Assembly (NCBI RefSeq): GCF_000231385.2
Contig: NC_018515.1
Coordinates: 3,554,501 to 3,618,500, forward strand
Length of the DNA: 64,000 nt
Direction: 5' to 3'
Source: Desulfosporosinus meridiei DSM 13257
GTDB lineage: Bacteria > Bacillota > Desulfitobacteriia > Desulfitobacteriales > Desulfitobacteriaceae
A model generated the notes under the pieces. The model had not been told where the DNA came from, made no database searches, and saw only the letters and a program-made list of their open reading frames with translations. Position 1 is the first letter of the stretch. The number at the start of each line of letters is the position of its first letter. Positions 61,426 to 64,000 of the stretch are shown piece after piece. The translations under genes and the position numbers were made by a program.

Positions 61426-61463
61426 TTAAAATAAAAAAGTCCACACCTTAATTAGATGTGAAC
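61426..61463 (-). terminator. Terminator of cobalamin riboswitch 1
   Basis: On the minus strand GTTCACATCT pairs fully with AGGTGTGGAC (two G-T pairs), followed by TTTTTTATTTT. It sits 50 bp after the aptamer and 72 bp before bzaA. Confidence 0.75.
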
Positions 61464-61514
61464 ATTTCCACCGTTCCCGTCTTGCTGCCTTTATAAAGAA
61501 CAGCTGGCAACAAT

Positions 61515-61682
61515 TCAGGCAGGTCTCCTGACTTCCGGCGTAACGTCCGTGTCTCCCTTCCCGCCTGCTTTGCCTATCGGACAACAAGCGGTGGCTATGA
61601 GATGGACTACCGGTTACAGTGGCGGGACCGTCCGGGACTTACACCCGATTCCCTATTCTCCCTCGCGGGCACCTGAACGTTA
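61515..61682 (-). promoter_or_regulatory. Cobalamin riboswitch 1
   Basis: On the minus strand the order is CAGGTGCCCGCGAGGG, GAGAATAGGGAA, then the B12 box GTCCCGCCACTGTAACCGG, and at the 3' end GTCAGGAGACCTGCCTG. These are the conserved blocks of the cobalamin aptamer. With the terminator at 61426 it would switch off the bza genes when cobalamin is plentiful. Confidence 0.92.
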
Positions 61683-61706
61683 TCATATTTACTTAGAGTC
61701 ACTTTT

Positions 61707-61842
61707 TAACCGGTTTCCTGTCCCCGCTGCTGCAGTGCGTTGAGACCAGAGTAAGCTTTCAGTGACACATTGTTTTCCGGTGCATAAATCCCAATACCCC
61801 GCATTCATCTCGGGGTTTATCATGCAACTCCCAAGGGTACAT
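61707..61842 (-). pseudogene. purF: purF (amidophosphoribosyltransferase) N-terminal relic
   Basis: ATG 61842, behind AAGGAGGAGAGG, starts MYPWELHDKPRDECGVLGF, the PurF start with its catalytic Cys. A frameshift follows, and AYSGLNALQQRGQETG resumes the family sequence before a stop. Only about 50 of 470 residues remain. It lies between the two riboswitches, downstream of the second. Confidence 0.65.
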
Positions 61843-61889
61843 CTTCCTCTCCTCCTTAGAAATTAATAACCTTAGGCTATTTTTTAAAG

Positions 61890-61925
61890 CAAAAAAACCC
61901 GCAACTCAATAGAGCGCGGATTTTT
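61890..61925 (-). terminator. Terminator of cobalamin riboswitch 2
   Basis: On the minus strand AATCCGCGCTC pairs with GAGTTGCGGG, followed by seven T. It lies 53 bp after the second aptamer and before the purF relic. Confidence 0.7.
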
Positions 61926-61977
61926 CCATCATCCTCACCTAAACCGGCTTAATACGCGAAGCCGATGCTAAGTATTT

Positions 61978-62125
61978 TACAGGCAGGTCTCCTGACTCAG
62001 GCTCACAGCTTCCTTGCCTCCTTCCTCCTTACAGAGTGGTCATGGCCAAAGCTCCCCTTTACAGTGGCGGGTCCGTCCGGGACTTTCACCCGGTTCCCTA
62101 TTCTCCCTCATTGGGCACCTGTAAA
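61978..62125 (-). promoter_or_regulatory. Cobalamin riboswitch 2
   Basis: The same blocks in the same order: ACAGGTGCCCAATGAGGG, GAATAGGGAACCGGGTGAAA, GGACCCGCCACTGTAA and GTCAGGAGACCTGCCTG. It once controlled the purF-like gene. The two aptamers are about 300 bp apart. Confidence 0.92.
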
Positions 62126-62278
62126 ATTATGTTTATTTACTAATGATCATACTTAAGAAAACCGAGGATGTCAAGATACCTTTTAGATCAGGGCCCTCTG
62201 ATCTTGTCAAACTTGAATCCATTCAACCATAAGGGCCTGCACTGAGAGAAATCCACCGACCTCTCCAGCTATTGTCCC

Positions 62279-62866
62279 TTATCTAGATACAAAGGGATTG
62301 CCCTCTACCCAAAAACGCCAGGGATAGTGTACGGCTTCTCTGCTGTTATTAATACCTATTCTTGGACCTACGGCAATGGACCCGACTTCCTTTCCTTCTG
62401 CGATAAACAGTGGATACTCAAACATCCCTCTCCCGTAATCTTCCTTAACTATCCCTAGAGATTTGGTTAACTTTCCCGGTCCATTGGTTAACTCCAGTTC
62501 TTTTTTTACGTTTCCCCGGCGTTGATACATCAGATCAAATCCGGAACAGGGCTCCAGGGCTCTGATTAACACCGCCTCCGGGTGCCCGATTTCTCCACTG
62601 ACTACATTCATAAGACAATGGGTATGCATAACATAAGTATAGGCATACCCAGGTGGGCCAAACATTACTTCAGTTCTTTTAGTCCTTCGGTTGCCATAAC
62701 TATGAGCCGCCCGATCTTCCGGTCCAATGTAGGCTTCAGTTTCTACAATCCATCCCGACGCTGTGCCAAACTCTGTTTCCTTCACTAGCAATTTCCCCAA
62801 CAAAGCAGGAGCTAAGTTAAGGGTAGGTTGTTGAAAAAAAGCATAGTCTATCGGTTGAAATGTCAT
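62279..62866 (-). CDS. DNA-3-methyladenine glycosylase (AAG/MPG type)
   Basis: 195 residues. ALLGKLLVKE, WIVETEAYIGPEDRAAHSYG (catalytic Glu), GPPGYAYTYVMHTHCLMNVV and TNGPGKLTKSLGI are AAG-family blocks. It removes alkylated purines from DNA. Alone on the minus strand. Confidence 0.92.
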   Translation of the reverse strand: MTFQPIDYAFFQQPTLNLAPALLGKLLVKETEFGTASGWIVETEAYIGPEDRAAHSYGNRRTKRTEVMFGPPGYAYTYVMHTHCLMNVVSGEIGHPEAVLIRALEPCSGFDLMYQRRGNVKKELELTNGPGKLTKSLGIVKEDYGRGMFEYPLFIAEGKEVGSIAVGPRIGINNSREAVHYPWRFWVEGNPFVSR

Positions 62867-62993
62867 AACTCTATCTCCTTATTCCGAACTTCCAGTAGTA
62901 GGGGAATACTCATGTTTCTGATATTACCCTAGCGTCATTGTACACTTATTTTCCCTTAGTTATTCTTTAATTGTTTTTATGCAGGGACATTTT

Positions 62994-63037
62994 AAAGACC
63001 GCCGAATTCCTTGTGTCCAAGGATTCGCGCGGTCTTT
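62994..63037 (-). terminator. Terminator of fhs
   Basis: AAAGACCGC and GCGGTCTTT, with a further GAAT/ATTC pair inside, lie 36 bp beyond the fhs stop. The minus-strand product ends TTTAAAA. Confidence 0.65.
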
Positions 63038-63072
63038 CCACTTTCTATCTATAGTCAGGAATGAACCTAGGA

Positions 63073-64000
63073 TTAGAACAACCCTGTAATTGTTCCCTCC
63101 GCATCAATATCCATTCTCGTGGCAGCCGGTCGTTTTGGTAATCCCGGCATGGTCATAATCGTACCTGTAACTGCCACCAGGAACCCGGCACCGGCGGAAA
63201 GACGCAATTCCCGAACTGTGATGGTAAAACCTGTCGGTCTGCCTAAGCGAGTGGGATCGTCAGTAAAAGAATACTGAGTCTTAGCCATGCAAATCGGTAA
63301 ATTACCATAACCCATCTCCACATATTTCTTCATAGAAGCTTGAGCAGCTTTATCGAAGATAACTCCATCTGCTCCATAAATATCTTTGGCTATTTTCTCG
63401 ATTTTCTCTTCAATGGACAAATCCAATTCATAGAGCACCTTAAATTTAGCTTCTTCCCGTTGGAGCACGGAGAGGACCGTTTCAGCAAGCTCAACGCCTC
63501 CTTCTCCACCGCGCATAAACACTTCGGAAAGGGCAACTTCTGCACCTAACTCCTGGCATCTTTCGCGAACTAGGTTTAGTTCAGCTTCCGAATCCGTTGG
63601 GAATCTATTGATAGCCACAACCGCCGGTACACCGAATTTCGCCATGTTTTCAATGTGTTTTTCCAGATTGACTACCCCCCGTGCCAAGGCTCCCAAGTCT
63701 TCTGTACCTAATTGATCTTTAGCCAGGCCGCCGTTCATCTTTAAGGCCCGAACAGTTGCCACAATGACAACAGCCTCAGGTTTCAATCCACCATAACGGC
63801 ATTTCAGATCAAAAAACTTTTCTGCCCCTAGGTCTGCTCCAAAACCGGCTTCTGTCACCAGATAATCTGCCAGTTTCAGACCAAGTTTTGTGGCCATGAT
63901 GCTGTTACACCCGTGGGCGATATTGGCAAATGGTCCGCCATGAATAAAGACAGGAGTGTTTTCTAAAGTCTGGACAAGATTTGGTTTAATTGCGTCCTTC
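63073..64000 (-). CDS. fhs: Formate-tetrahydrofolate ligase, C-terminal part
   Basis: The frame runs from the window edge to 63073 (309 codons), so the N-terminal P-loop half is outside. [52 protein letters not shown] and [20 protein letters not shown] are family blocks. It makes 10-formyl-tetrahydrofolate from formate and ATP, the second step of the methyl branch of the Wood-Ljungdahl pathway, fitting cooS in the same window. Confidence 0.95.
   Translation of the reverse strand, partial: KDAIKPNLVQTLENTPVFIHGGPFANIAHGCNSIMATKLGLKLADYLVTEAGFGADLGAEKFFDLKCRYGGLKPEAVVIVATVRALKMNGGLAKDQLGTEDLGALARGVVNLEKHIENMAKFGVPAVVAINRFPTDSEAELNLVRERCQELGAEVALSEVFMRGGEGGVELAETVLSVLQREEAKFKVLYELDLSIEEKIEKIAKDIYGADGVIFDKAAQASMKKYVEMGYGNLPICMAKTQYSFTDDPTRLGRPTGFTITVRELRLSAGAGFLVAVTGTIMTMPGLPKRPAATRMDIDAEGTITGLF

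Overview
The window looks like chromosome of an anaerobic, endospore-forming type of Firmicute, most like Desulfitobacterium or Desulfosporosinus (Peptococcaceae). The grounds are gene content: a Sec-exported (clade II) nitrous oxide reductase cluster with a b6/Rieske complex, an anaerobic CO dehydrogenase (cooS), formate-tetrahydrofolate ligase, a corrinoid methyltransferase pair, two ThiC-like radical SAM enzymes under cobalamin riboswitches, and a CWB2-type wall protein. Assignments rest on reading motifs; no database search was run.

Layout. 1-7428 (minus) is a defence-like block: a Rad50-like zinc-hook ATPase cut by the window edge, a small middle protein and a Cap4/DUF4297-type nuclease (an ABC-three-component arrangement), then a nuclease-helicase and a DUF429-MazG fusion. 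7430-27000 is an accessory region of short genes, relics and dispersed repeats: a ferredoxin-type membrane protein, an IS256 relic, a nitroreductase/flavodoxin/HxlR set, an Arr-type rifampin ADP-ribosyltransferase, an MCP, and several toxin-antitoxin loci (MntA/HepT, a Phd-like/HicA-like pair, HicAB, and a holin-like type I toxin with an apparent antisense RNA). Three repeat families recur: the type I toxin/antisense unit, a mosaic of HIT-protein and small-ORF pieces, and a 135-bp double hairpin. 27000-29240 holds a radical SAM protein, a TauE/SafE exporter and a LysR/bioB relic junction.

29385-40822 (minus) is one long respiratory operon: FtsX-type ABC exporter, DUF4418 protein, cytochrome c, small membrane protein, Rieske protein, cytochrome b6, subunit IV, cytochrome c, NosZ, a NosB-like protein, NosD, NosL, NosY and NosF. 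It would carry electrons from menaquinol through b6/Rieske and cytochrome c to periplasm-facing NosZ. A perfect sigma-54 promoter lies just upstream, with a palindrome about 100 bp further up. An NtrC-type response regulator and its kinase lie next door (41803-44500), behind a corrinoid protein and a UroD-type methyltransferase.

46896-50937 is the Pnkp/Hen1 RNA repair pair. 53617-58579 carries a GAF/sigma-54 activator, a second perfect sigma-54 promoter, cooS with a His-rich N-terminus, and an HPP membrane protein. 58752-62125 holds two ThiC paralogues behind two tandem cobalamin riboswitches, each with its own terminator, and a purF relic between them; this suggests BzaA/BzaB-type synthesis of the cobamide lower ligand. 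The window ends with a 3-methyladenine glycosylase and the C-terminal part of formate-tetrahydrofolate ligase.
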